Of a DNA stretch of 64,000 nucleotides, positions 1 through 9,319 are shown piece after piece. The DNA is from Pseudoalteromonas citrea (GTDB lineage: Bacteria; Pseudomonadota; Gammaproteobacteria; Enterobacterales; Alteromonadaceae). The notes under the pieces were generated by a model. It ran no database searches. It was not told the DNA's origin and saw only the letters and a list, made by a program, of their open reading frames with translations. The stretch is taken from contig NZ_AHBZ03000022.1 of assembly GCF_000238375.3 (NCBI RefSeq), positions 62,001-126,000 of the forward strand, in the 5' to 3' direction. Both the position numbers and the translations under genes were made by a program. Position 1 is the first letter of the stretch; the number at the start of each line of letters is the position of its first letter.

Positions 1-803
1 CTCAAAAAAAGTTAGATGTTTTATCAAATCAACTACTAAAAGACATTTTACTGGAGTCTGGGTACGTCAAAGCCATCGCATCCGAAGAAGAAGATTATAC
101 GGTTGCTGGTAACCCTGATGCCGACTATATCGTGGCTTTTGATCCTCTAGATGGTTCATCAAATACCGATATTAACTCTTTAGTTGGTACCATTTTCTCA
201 ATTATGGCCGCGCCAAAAGAGGCAGATCCTGCCGACCCTGCTATTTTCATGCAGCCAGGCCACCAGCAAGTTGCCGCCGGCTATGTTTTATATGGCCCGT
301 GCACTACGCTTGCACTTACAATTGGTAAAGGTACTCGCATCTTTACCCTTGATAAAACGCATGGCAGTTTCTTACTGACTGAAGAGTTTGCAAAAATTCC
401 TGAAGACACACAGGAATACGCAATCAACGCGTCAAATCAGCGTCATTGGCAACCGGCAATGCAAAACTACATCAATGATTTACAAGCAGGCAGTGCAGGT
501 CCTCGCGCCAAAAACTTTAACATGCGCTGGATCGCCGCCATGGTAGGTGATGTACATAGGGTATTATGCCGCGGTGGCATTTTCACTTATCCTGCAGATA
601 CAAAAAATCCTGAAAAGCCATACAAATTGCGTTTACTTTATGAAGCCAACCCTATGGCAATGCTCGTCGAGCAAGCCGGTGGTATCGCCCATACGGGTGA
701 ACAACGTATTATGGATATTGCACCGGATGCAATCCACCAACGTGTTGCGGTGATTTTAGGTTCTAAGAATGAAGTAGAAACTTGCCTAAATTACCATAAG
801 TAA
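1..803 (+). CDS. fbp: Fructose-1,6-bisphosphatase class I, 5' partial
   Basis: The enzyme hydrolyses fructose-1,6-bisphosphate to fructose-6-phosphate in gluconeogenesis. The reading frame is open from base 3, so the gene enters from the left edge of the window and its N-terminus is missing. The visible part has the acidic metal-site region (SEEEDYTV, then FDPLDGSSN), the LCRGGIF segment and the substrate-binding [14 protein letters not shown] segment, all typical of class I FBPase. A GTG at 132 lies inside the conserved DPLDGSS motif and is not a real start. The gene ends just before a perfect 12-bp hairpin shared with the convergent gene that follows. Confidence 0.95.
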   Translation, partial: QKKLDVLSNQLLKDILLESGYVKAIASEEEDYTVAGNPDADYIVAFDPLDGSSNTDINSLVGTIFSIMAAPKEADPADPAIFMQPGHQQVAAGYVLYGPCTTLALTIGKGTRIFTLDKTHGSFLLTEEFAKIPEDTQEYAINASNQRHWQPAMQNYINDLQAGSAGPRAKNFNMRWIAAMVGDVHRVLCRGGIFTYPADTKNPEKPYKLRLLYEANPMAMLVEQAGGIAHTGEQRIMDIAPDAIHQRVAVILGSKNEVETCLNYHK

Positions 804-816
804 TTCAGTCTGTTAA

Positions 817-856
817 AGCTAGTTGAATCGTAGTGTGTGCTGCTATTCAACTAGCT
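817..856. terminator. Perfect 12-bp hairpin between convergent fbp and GNAT-like gene
   Basis: AGCTAGTTGAAT (817-828) is repeated as its exact reverse complement at 845-856, with a 16-base loop. It overlaps the last codon and stop of the minus-strand gene. No strong T-tract follows on either strand, so it may be a weak bidirectional terminator or an mRNA 3'-end stabilising structure. Confidence 0.5.
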
Positions 857-1351
857 AAGATATACTAAACTCTGAGCTTTTATATCCCTTAACCAATCTG
901 ACAATGGTATTTGCCTTCCCACTAAGGCGACCCTTGATAAACCCCACTCTTTTAGTAACCAATCACATAATGTGTTCGCCAATTGCTGCTCAAGCTGTAA
1001 CTCTTTTTCATCAAGCCAAAAGTAAAGCTCGCAATCAAATTCAATACTGCGACTCGGATCGATATAAACACTGCCAATACAGGCTCCAGAGGGTACTTTA
1101 AAGACGCTAAATGCAAAGGCCTCCCGTTGCTCAAACTCACTTTGATGGTGGGCCAAAGACGCCGTGTTTTCTGCTAATGTCATATCTGCTTTTGGCCAAT
1201 TCATTATGCCCTTAAAAAAAGCTCGCAGCCTAACCTGGTTACGCATCACAACCTCGTAGTCTTGTAGCGCCACACTTGGCTCTAGCATTACCAGCTTAAA
1301 GGTCCCATCTTCGTACTCTTCAAACACTGCCCTAGGACGTAACACACTCAT
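851..1351 (-). CDS. GNAT-like acyltransferase family protein
   Basis: This 166-residue protein resembles RimJ/RimL-type GNAT N-acetyltransferases. It has a central pair of strands (FAFSVFK...ACIGSVYIDPS), then FDCELYFWLDE and a helix leading to an ALVGRQIPL strand, in the order expected for the fold. No clear Q/RxxGxG/A acetyl-CoA loop is visible, so activity is uncertain. A GTG lies two codons upstream at 1357, but AAGG is 8 bases before the ATG at 1351, so that start is preferred. It is followed at a short distance by the convergent end of fbp. The substrate is unknown. Confidence 0.55.
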   Translation of the reverse strand: MSVLRPRAVFEEYEDGTFKLVMLEPSVALQDYEVVMRNQVRLRAFFKGIMNWPKADMTLAENTASLAHHQSEFEQREAFAFSVFKVPSGACIGSVYIDPSRSIEFDCELYFWLDEKELQLEQQLANTLCDWLLKEWGLSRVALVGRQIPLSDWLRDIKAQSLVYLS

Positions 1352-1394
1352 AATCACAGCCTTATATATCCATCTATTTACTTATCAATCAAGG

Positions 1395-1709
1395 CTAACA
1401 GCTTGCTGACCTTACCCATCGTGAGTGCCCCATTTGCTCTGGGTTGGCTAACGCATAAAGCGCTCCTTCGACCTCTGTATGATCAATATCACCTCTAATT
1501 TCTAATAAGTTTGCCCATAACTCTAAATCGTCACAGTCTATTTCTAATGATAAAACGCGTTGTAATACCGAGGCTAAATCAGCATTCGTTACTGTATAAA
1601 TTATCTCGCTTTGCTCAAATTGCAACAAGGCTGAAAAGGCATCACTTCGCTGTTCGCTGAAGCCAACAACGGCTTTAATAGCCTCAATATGGGTGAGTGT
1701 GTTAGTCAT
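1395..1709 (-). CDS. Hypothetical 104-residue protein
   Basis: I do not recognise the family. The protein is acidic and mostly helical by eye, with no signal peptide or membrane segment. It lies upstream of, and on the same strand as, the GNAT-like gene with a 43-base gap, so the two may be cotranscribed. Its translation start lies inside a 17-bp tandem duplication, and no good Shine-Dalgarno sequence is visible. It could be a small regulatory or adaptor protein, but nothing in the sequence shows a function. Confidence 0.5.
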   Translation of the reverse strand: MTNTLTHIEAIKAVVGFSEQRSDAFSALLQFEQSEIIYTVTNADLASVLQRVLSLEIDCDDLELWANLLEIRGDIDHTEVEGALYALANPEQMGHSRWVRSASC

Positions 1710-1748
1710 TATTATGTTACCGATATTATTATGTTACCGATATTATTA
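1708..1748. repeat. 17-bp tandem direct repeat at a translation start
   Basis: The unit ATTATTATGTTACCGAT occurs twice back to back (1708-1724 and 1725-1741), followed by a partial third copy ATTATTA. The first copy includes the start codon of the 104-residue minus-strand gene. The arrangement looks like a recent slippage duplication. Confidence 0.85.
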
Positions 1749-1843
1749 GATCAGAAAAAAACCATCTTCTTTGAACATTAAAACCATTTACGTAAAAACC
1801 TAAAAAGCGAGATGTGTTAGTATGCTTCACTTTTGTTTGTTAA

Positions 1844-2998
<1,155 letters not shown>

Positions 2999-3009
<11 letters not shown>

Positions 3010-3967
3010 TATTGAGCTCCTTATGAACCAAAGTGATAACCATAACCAGCACCAGCCCTTTAACGATTAATTGTGTGTTTATAGTAAAGCCCAGTAATAT
3101 TAGACCATTGTTCAGTAAGCCAATTAATAAAGCACCGCAGATCACACCGATAACACGCATTTGGTTTCCGACTAACTGCGTACTGCCAATGGCCACCGCG
3201 ATAAACACATTCAGTAAATCAAATTCACCTAATGCATAACGCGCACTTTGCATTCTTGCGGCATATAACAACCCTGCGAATGCAGCAAACAACGAGCACA
3301 TTACTAATGCTAACATACGAACTTTCACTGGGCTTATGGTCAGTTGAAGGGCATTTTCTGGTGATTTTCCAACAGCTAACAGATGACGCCCTAATGTCAA
3401 GCAATGAACAATTAACCAAGCAACTAACGCCAAAATTGCCACCCAATAAAGAGATGTGGGAATACCCATAAACAGCTCAGAACCAAACAACATAATAAAG
3501 TGCTCATTGGTAATAGGGATGGACTCTAAGCCACTGATTGAACGCGCAATACCTATCATGATACTCATCGTGCCTAATGTTACTAACAACGAGGATGTTT
3601 TTAGATATTCAATTAATAGTCCATTTATAACCCCAGCAAAAAGACCAACACTAAGTGCACCCAAAATAGCAAATATCATATGAACTTCACGCAATAGAAG
3701 ACCACAAACAACCGCAGACAAAGCCACCACAGCCCCTATAGATACATCAATATGGCGCACTGATAACGCAAAAGATAGCCCCAATGCCATCACCATAACT
3801 GGCGCTGTTTGACGCATTATATTGATAAAGTTGGCACTGCTGAAAAAACCACTGTCGTGTAACAAAGCAGAGAAAATCAGCGTCATAACAACCAGCAGGT
3901 AATACACAAACCACTCTTTTTTACGTAATAGCGGGCCAAGCGATAGTAAAAGGGTATTTCGCTTCAT
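2999..3967 (-). CDS. Sugar ABC transporter permease, RbsC-like
   Basis: This 322-residue integral membrane protein has about nine hydrophobic segments and the branched-chain/ribose permease (BPD_transp_2) fold. Characteristic stretches are the GLSFALSVRHIDVSIGAV loop-helix and IAVAIGSTQLVGNQMRVIG near the C-terminus. It would form the channel for the binding protein and ATPase encoded on either side. A strong AGGAGG lies inside the end of the upstream gene and the two share ATGA (4-base overlap), so expression is coupled. The substrate cannot be read from the sequence. Confidence 0.88.
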
Positions 3968-5019
3968 TCACATACCTCCTTGTGACTTAAAACACACTGT
4001 AAAGCACGAGGTAGATTACTGCGAAACGCCAAAGGCCAAACCGCTTCAAGGTTGTCCTTAGTGACTAAATCATATTCTATTGGTTTAAGTAGTGGGTTTG
4101 TAATACCTCGCTGACTATTTATGGCACGCATGGCCATCGCCGTCCCGACATCATAAGGCCTATCAGAAACAACCGCGTACATATTCCCTCCCTGTGCCAT
4201 ATCCAGTAAGGTGCTTACGCCCAAATCATGACTTACGACTTTGACATTATCACGGCCCATCATACGCAATGCTTCAATGACACCCTCTGCAGCCTTTTCC
4301 CACGAAACGTAAATTGCATCAATATTTGGCTGCTTTAGTAGCATTGCCATGGTCACTGCGCTGGTATCTTGCTCTTGCACAAACCCTTTTTTAGCGACCA
4401 CGGTAATATCTTGGTAGGTTTTTAAGGCATCAAGAAATGCCTTGTCTCTTTGGTTAGTGACATAATAATCAGCTTCATGAAAAATGACCCCCACATTACC
4501 TGTGTGCACTACAGCCCTATCTATTAACTGCGCGGCCGAACGCCCCATTGCCTGAGTATTGACAGAAATAAGGCCCGCAAAGTGTTTATGCTCCTGAATT
4601 GAGAGTATAGGGTTACTTAGCAGCACTAATTTAGTGCCAGCTTCCAGTAGCTGACGATAACCCGATGCGGTAGAAACGCTATCTACACTCAAAGACAGTA
4701 CAAAGCTTGGCCTTAAAGCATTAATGCTCTCTAAATCAGCTAATTGTTTCACCGGGTCATACTGCGCATCGGTTATAGCAATAACGTCTATATCAAAACG
4801 TTCGAACGTATCTAACGCACCACGTGTCACTGCATCCGTCCAAGGGCTGCTGCTATGCCATGCCAATGCAGCTGTCTGGGTACCTTCTGCCAATCGTGAT
4901 TTTTCAGTGTTAATTACAGGCATCGATACTTGTGCGTTAACACGATTAAAGACCACTAACATCACAACTAGAACGATACAAAATCCAGTGTAAAATAACC
5001 CTCTAAGAACATGAAGCAT
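3964..5019 (-). CDS. Periplasmic sugar-binding protein (LacI/ribose-binding type)
   Basis: This is the 351-residue solute-binding component of the importer. Residues 1-29 form a long hydrophobic signal peptide ending near NRVNAQ. The mature part follows the Peripla_BP_4 pattern, with the first strand HSSSPWTDAV, an IDVIAIT segment, and VNTQAMGRSAAQLID before GNVGVIFHEADY. It also bears some resemblance to TorT-like sensor-binding proteins. It is the first gene of a three-gene operon and is divergent from a ROK regulator 130 bases away. No clear Shine-Dalgarno sequence precedes the ATG. The substrate is unknown. Confidence 0.8.
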   Translation of the reverse strand: MLHVLRGLFYTGFCIVLVVMLVVFNRVNAQVSMPVINTEKSRLAEGTQTAALAWHSSSPWTDAVTRGALDTFERFDIDVIAITDAQYDPVKQLADLESINALRPSFVLSLSVDSVSTASGYRQLLEAGTKLVLLSNPILSIQEHKHFAGLISVNTQAMGRSAAQLIDRAVVHTGNVGVIFHEADYYVTNQRDKAFLDALKTYQDITVVAKKGFVQEQDTSAVTMAMLLKQPNIDAIYVSWEKAAEGVIEALRMMGRDNVKVVSHDLGVSTLLDMAQGGNMYAVVSDRPYDVGTAMAMRAINSQRGITNPLLKPIEYDLVTKDNLEAVWPLAFRSNLPRALQCVLSHKEVCE

Positions 5020-5149
5020 ATGAAGAAAATGTGTATAAAATTTATATAGGTAGTGTTATGTATTCGCCTGCTTAAATCAATCTGTTTTACTTATTAATTT
5101 TTTATTATATTTTTCTGTGCTTTGAAATAGAATATCGTAGTAAACTTTT
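5020..5149. promoter_or_regulatory. Divergent promoter region between the ABC operon and the ROK regulator
   Basis: This very AT-rich 130-base gap must hold the promoters for both directions. An imperfect dyad, TATTTTTC (5108-5115) against GAAATA (5124-5129), resembles the T-rich/A-rich half-sites bound by ROK repressors such as NagC and Mlc. The match is short, so the operator call is tentative. Confidence 0.35.
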
Positions 5150-6388
5150 ATGTCACTAAATGCGATATCAACAAAACAATACAGGTTAACAATTTTGAAA
5201 GGTTCAAATGCGAAACAAAGCAAATTACTAAACTTACGTTTAGTACTCTCACAAATTGTAACGTTAGGGCCACTTTCACGTGCAGATATCGCACGAAATA
5301 CCAAGCTCACTAAGCAAACCATTACCAATATTGTTGACGCACTACTGACTCACAACCTCGTGTCTGAAACAGGCATTAAAAAAGTGGCTGGCGCAGGAAA
5401 ACCTTCAACTATGTTGTGTTTAAATCCAAATGCAGGCTATACCTTAGCCATTAGGATCATAGAGGGTGAGTATGAAATCGGGCTGTTTAAATTAAATGGC
5501 CACTGTATAAATAAGTCCAGCCATACGTCACAGGCAACGACATTAATACAAGACATATGCGCATACTCTGAACAGTTACTACATGATTCATCAATAGGTA
5601 AATCCTCTATTTTGGGTGCTGGACTGATTGTGCAAAACAATCAATTAGCCCCACTTGATGCTCATCAGTTCGCAAAAGACATTCAGACAACCTTAGCCAC
5701 TGAAATACGCTTACCTGTTGCACTTAGTAACTGCGCTGCTGCATGCGCCTCATACCAATTATTATTTGGTGAAGCCAGAGAGCTAGACAGTTTTGTATAT
5801 GCTCACATTGGCGAGCGTATTGAGGCCGCGACTGTTTATGAAAGAAAAGTGCTACTCGGGCAAAATGGAATTACAGGTGCATTGGGTGATCTATTCATTA
5901 CCCCGGATCTCACAGTAAAAAAATCGACTCCGGGTCGATTAAATGACTTTTCGTCACTCGGTGCTTTACGTAAAATATTAAAACAGCCACAGTGTAGTCA
6001 TCAAGCGTTAATCGAACAGCAAAACAGCGACAATAAAAAAATACCTCTTTGGTTAACTCAAGCGCAAGAACCGTTGAGGGTCGCTATTCATACCATTGAA
6101 TCGCTACTGAATCCGCAAACAATTATTATTGGTGGCGATACATCTGACTGGTTGTTAGACACATTACTCTCTCAATTACGGCCTTTAATACCCTCAATCT
6201 CGCAGTACGGTGAACGTAAAGTTATTCGCCTGATCAAAGCACCGGATGTCGCTAATATCGCTTTAAAAGGCTGTTCCACCCTACCATTACAAGCAGCACT
6301 TGACCCCAATAGTACAAACATCTTGGAAATTGCACCGCTACAGGAATTATCAGAATTACAAACTCTGATCTACACCTCATCACAGTGA
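5150..6388 (+). CDS. ROK-family transcriptional regulator lacking the zinc motif
   Basis: This 412-residue protein has an N-terminal winged helix (about residues 25-75: SRADIARNTKLTKQTITNIVDALL) followed by a ROK domain, as in NagC, Mlc and XylR. It probably controls the divergent ABC importer. The ROK domain is degenerate: the DxGxT phosphate motif is absent, and the region where the CxCGxxGCxE zinc site should fall reads FITPDLTVKKST...NDFSSLGAL with no cysteines. It is therefore unlikely to be a kinase, and it may sense its ligand differently from Mlc. The ATG at 5150 has no clear ribosome binding site. Its 3' end overlaps the convergent sulfurtransferase gene by 19 bases. Confidence 0.8.
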   Translation: MSLNAISTKQYRLTILKGSNAKQSKLLNLRLVLSQIVTLGPLSRADIARNTKLTKQTITNIVDALLTHNLVSETGIKKVAGAGKPSTMLCLNPNAGYTLAIRIIEGEYEIGLFKLNGHCINKSSHTSQATTLIQDICAYSEQLLHDSSIGKSSILGAGLIVQNNQLAPLDAHQFAKDIQTTLATEIRLPVALSNCAAACASYQLLFGEARELDSFVYAHIGERIEAATVYERKVLLGQNGITGALGDLFITPDLTVKKSTPGRLNDFSSLGALRKILKQPQCSHQALIEQQNSDNKKIPLWLTQAQEPLRVAIHTIESLLNPQTIIIGGDTSDWLLDTLLSQLRPLIPSISQYGERKVIRLIKAPDVANIALKGCSTLPLQAALDPNSTNILEIAPLQELSELQTLIYTSSQ

Positions 6389-7215
6389 ATAGGCAGCTCA
6401 TCAGTAAATTCCGTTCTTCCCCATTCACTCCACGAGCCATCGTAGACAGATAAATGGCCATATCCGCACTCATCTGCAGCAAGTGCTAATATACATGCGG
6501 TCACGCCCGAACCACAGCTAAACTGTAAGCTTTTATTTTCACAGCCTAGCTGATGAAAAAAAGTAGCTAACTCATTTATAGAGCGCAACCTTCCCTCACG
6601 GGTGAGTAAAGCTTGGTAGTGTAAGTTTTTACTGTTCGGAATGTGGCCACTTCGCATGCCTATACGAGGTTCCGCCTCACTTCCAGAAAAACGAAGCGGA
6701 CTACGAGCATCGAGTAGCAAATAATCATTACTTGATATCGAACACAGTACTTTATCTCGGTTAATAAAATAACTGTGGGTTAAATCTAGCGTTGCTATAA
6801 AATCACCTATTACTTTTGGTTTAGTGTATGCTTGTTGAGTTGGATAACCACATCGTAACCACTCAGGTAACCCACCATCCATAATAAACACTTGGTCAAA
6901 CCCCATACTTTTTAGCATCCACCAAGCTCTAGCGGCTGAAAAGAGCCCTTTATCATCATAAACCACAATGGTATCTGCCTGGTTCACACCCAATTGACGC
7001 ATGTGAGACTGAAATTGGTATTGGTCACACATCATATTGGATAACCCCGTATTAGGCTTTGCCAAGGCGTAACTTATATCAAAGCGTCGTGCACCTTTAG
7101 CGATTGCCACGGGCTCATACGGCTCATCTAGCCCGGGCTTAACAATCCCAGCGTCGAAAACCAAAACTTTATCTAAATTCCTAACAACCCATCCACAACT
7201 TTTCACATTTTTCAT
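6370..7215 (-). CDS. sseA: 3-mercaptopyruvate sulfurtransferase-like tandem rhodanese protein
   Basis: This 281-residue cytoplasmic enzyme has two rhodanese domains. The first (about residues 10-135) is structural. The second carries the catalytic cysteine in SCGSGVTAC near residue 235. The CGSGVTA loop is the signature of 3-mercaptopyruvate sulfurtransferases, whereas thiosulfate sulfurtransferases have CRxGx(R/T). The enzyme moves sulfur from mercaptopyruvate to thiols or cyanide. The HIPNSKNL and PRIGMRSG segments also match SseA. The final codons overlap the end of the ROK regulator gene on the other strand. Confidence 0.88.
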   Translation of the reverse strand: MKNVKSCGWVVRNLDKVLVFDAGIVKPGLDEPYEPVAIAKGARRFDISYALAKPNTGLSNMMCDQYQFQSHMRQLGVNQADTIVVYDDKGLFSAARAWWMLKSMGFDQVFIMDGGLPEWLRCGYPTQQAYTKPKVIGDFIATLDLTHSYFINRDKVLCSISSNDYLLLDARSPLRFSGSEAEPRIGMRSGHIPNSKNLHYQALLTREGRLRSINELATFFHQLGCENKSLQFSCGSGVTACILALAADECGYGHLSVYDGSWSEWGRTEFTDELPIHCDEV

Positions 7216-7301
7216 AAAGGCTCTATGTTATAATTTAACTTCAGATACCATCTACTGTAATATTAAATCGAATAAAAACAGTAATAAACTTACTCATTGC
7301 T

Positions 7302-8309
7302 ATGAAAATAATAAACCCGAATAAAATTACAGGCCCAATATTAGTCGTGTTACCAAAGTTCATTGGTGATGTTATTAATACCCTACCAGCACTTACATTA
7401 TTGAGTGAGCTATACCCCAATCAAACTATTTTTTTACTCGCGCGCCCTCACCTATGCGAGCTATTGAAGAAAACCGATATCAAAAACATAAAGGTTATTG
7501 AAGACAATCGAACTTCAAAGTTAGAACTTCACTCTTTATTGCACTTAACAAAACAACTTAGGGATTATCATTTTTCACTCGCATTACTGTTTAGAGGGTC
7601 TCTACGAGAAGCCATTTTATGTAAGTTCGCAGGTATTCAACATATCATCGGATATGCGCAAAATTTACGTTCCGGTTTGCTAAGCCATTCATTAAAACTA
7701 AACCCTTGTCATCATTATATTCACCGCTATTGCCGACTGGTGAATGATACACATGGAAAACCATTCGATACTTATTCAGTACCAAAGCTGCTCCCACAAC
7801 CACCAAGCAGCTCCGTACTTAATAATTCTACATTAAAGGTTGGGTTATATTTTGGTGGACAAAATAAAGGAAGTCGTCATTACCCAAAAGAGCTTGCTCG
7901 ACAAGTTGTTATCCTGTTGAAAGAGCAAGTTCAATGTCATTTATACATCTTTGGAGATCTAAGCGAAAGTTCAGATAATGCAGACTTGCAGCAAGCACTC
8001 AATCTAAGTGATACGCAAATAACAGATCTGAGTGGTAAAACAACACTTTCTACACTTATTGATACCATTGCTGTGATGGATTTAATGATAAGTATTGACT
8101 CAGGGCCAATGCATATGGCCTGTGCCGTTAACACCCCATGCGTCGCACTAGTCGGGTTTGGTACGTCTCCTTGGTCTCTTGTTGAACCCAAAAATGATAA
8201 TTTCATTGCCGCTAAAAATAGCAGCAAAAGCCTCATTGAGCCAGATATCATTGCGTCAATTACACCCCATAGTATTGTAAAGGCAGGACGAATGTTATTG
8301 AACAGTTAA
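7302..8309 (+). CDS. Glycosyltransferase family 9 (heptosyltransferase-like)
   Basis: This 335-residue protein has the two-domain GT-B layout of ADP-heptose:LPS heptosyltransferases. The N-terminus reads ILVVLPKFIGDVINTLPAL (the family's iGDv..tlP pattern). The C-terminal half holds the nucleotide-sugar site region ISIDSGPMHMACAVNTPCVALVGF. It probably adds a sugar to the lipopolysaccharide inner core at the cytoplasmic face. The next gene is a GT25 enzyme 61 bases downstream, so the two form a small surface-glycan pair. Whether it is WaaC, WaaF or another member cannot be decided here. Confidence 0.82.
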   Translation: MKIINPNKITGPILVVLPKFIGDVINTLPALTLLSELYPNQTIFLLARPHLCELLKKTDIKNIKVIEDNRTSKLELHSLLHLTKQLRDYHFSLALLFRGSLREAILCKFAGIQHIIGYAQNLRSGLLSHSLKLNPCHHYIHRYCRLVNDTHGKPFDTYSVPKLLPQPPSSSVLNNSTLKVGLYFGGQNKGSRHYPKELARQVVILLKEQVQCHLYIFGDLSESSDNADLQQALNLSDTQITDLSGKTTLSTLIDTIAVMDLMISIDSGPMHMACAVNTPCVALVGFGTSPWSLVEPKNDNFIAAKNSSKSLIEPDIIASITPHSIVKAGRMLLNS

Positions 8310-8370
8310 CACTCCCATTTTGTTGTATTTATCGGTATTATTAATAAAAGTTATTTTATATATTACCAAT

Positions 8371-9117
8371 ATGTCATTACCGATATTTGTCATAAATATG
8401 AAAAGCAGTGCTGAACGTTGGCAAAAAACCCACAGCCGGCTGCAAAATTTAGGCCTTGAATGTGTCAGGTTTGACGCAACCGTAGGAAAATCACTGAGCG
8501 AAGCTGAAATCTCAACATGGTATGATGTTGACGCTAATTTACGTAAACACCATAGAAATATGACTCCAGGCGAAATAGGTTGCTACATTAGCCATATGCG
8601 TGTGTGGCAGCATATGGATGATAAAAATATTCCAGCAGCTATCATCTTAGAAGATGACTTAATCATTGAAGATCATCTCAGTGAAACAATTGACCAATTA
8701 AGTATGTTAACTAACTGGGATATGATTAAATTATCAGATAATCGAGCCAACCCTTTTATTGACAGTTTCACTTTAACCAAACAGCTAGTTTTAGGCAATT
8801 ACCTCAAGGTCCCCAATGGTACTCAAGGTTATGCCGTTAGCTTACCAGGGGCACAAAAACTTTTACAGCGTAAACCCTTTTTCAGACCTGTGGACGTTGA
8901 TATTCAATTTCATAGTGAAGTCGATTTACGCTTAATTGGTATTAAACCTTACCCTATCAGTGAAGATCTCTCATTTGATAGCGAAATAGTTAATACCAAT
9001 GTGGGTAGACACTCCAATAAAAGCACCTTTTTACGCAATGCAAAGCACCGAATTGCCATGTATTTACAACGTAAAAAAATCTCTGGAGATTTAACCACAG
9101 TCATTAAACCTCAATAA
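8371..9117 (+). CDS. Glycosyltransferase family 25 (LPS/LOS modification)
   Basis: This 248-residue protein matches GT25 beta-glycosyltransferases such as Haemophilus Lex2B and LgtB. It has the N-terminal PIFVINMKSSAERW motif, TPGEIGCYISHMRVW, the acidic metal site IILEDD, and NGTQGYAVSLPGA. The frame is open from 8320, but only a TTG is available there and the extra residues are not part of the family, so the ATG at 8371 (MSLPIFVINM) is chosen despite a poor ribosome binding site. It probably decorates lipopolysaccharide together with the preceding GT9 enzyme. Confidence 0.82.
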   Translation: MSLPIFVINMKSSAERWQKTHSRLQNLGLECVRFDATVGKSLSEAEISTWYDVDANLRKHHRNMTPGEIGCYISHMRVWQHMDDKNIPAAIILEDDLIIEDHLSETIDQLSMLTNWDMIKLSDNRANPFIDSFTLTKQLVLGNYLKVPNGTQGYAVSLPGAQKLLQRKPFFRPVDVDIQFHSEVDLRLIGIKPYPISEDLSFDSEIVNTNVGRHSNKSTFLRNAKHRIAMYLQRKKISGDLTTVIKPQ

Positions 9118-9289
9118 TTGTTGGGTGATGACGCGAGTCTGGTGAGCACGGTGTTTTATCACCGGTAAAGTACGCCTACACGGTTAGTTTTCACCCCTGT
9201 GTATTTACCTCATCTAACTACTGCTATGCCTACAAATGCCTTCAGACAAAATAGTCATATAGGCAGGCTAGTTCTCTTTAGTAAATGAA

Positions 9290-9317
9290 GCCCTACTATC
9301 AAAAAATGCAATAGGGC
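9290..9317 (-). terminator. Weak hairpin downstream of the GGDEF-EAL gene
   Basis: GCCCTA (9290-9295) pairs with TAGGGC (9312-9317) around a 16-base AT-rich loop that contains a run of A on the plus strand. It lies just past the stop of the minus-strand gene. The stem is short, so this is a tentative terminator. The remaining 9118-9289 stretch shows no gene. Confidence 0.3.
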
Positions 9318-9319
9318 AC

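Noticed and set aside
132-803. fbp starting at the GTG at 132
   Set aside because: The same frame is open to the window edge and encodes conserved FBPase residues upstream, so the GTG is internal.
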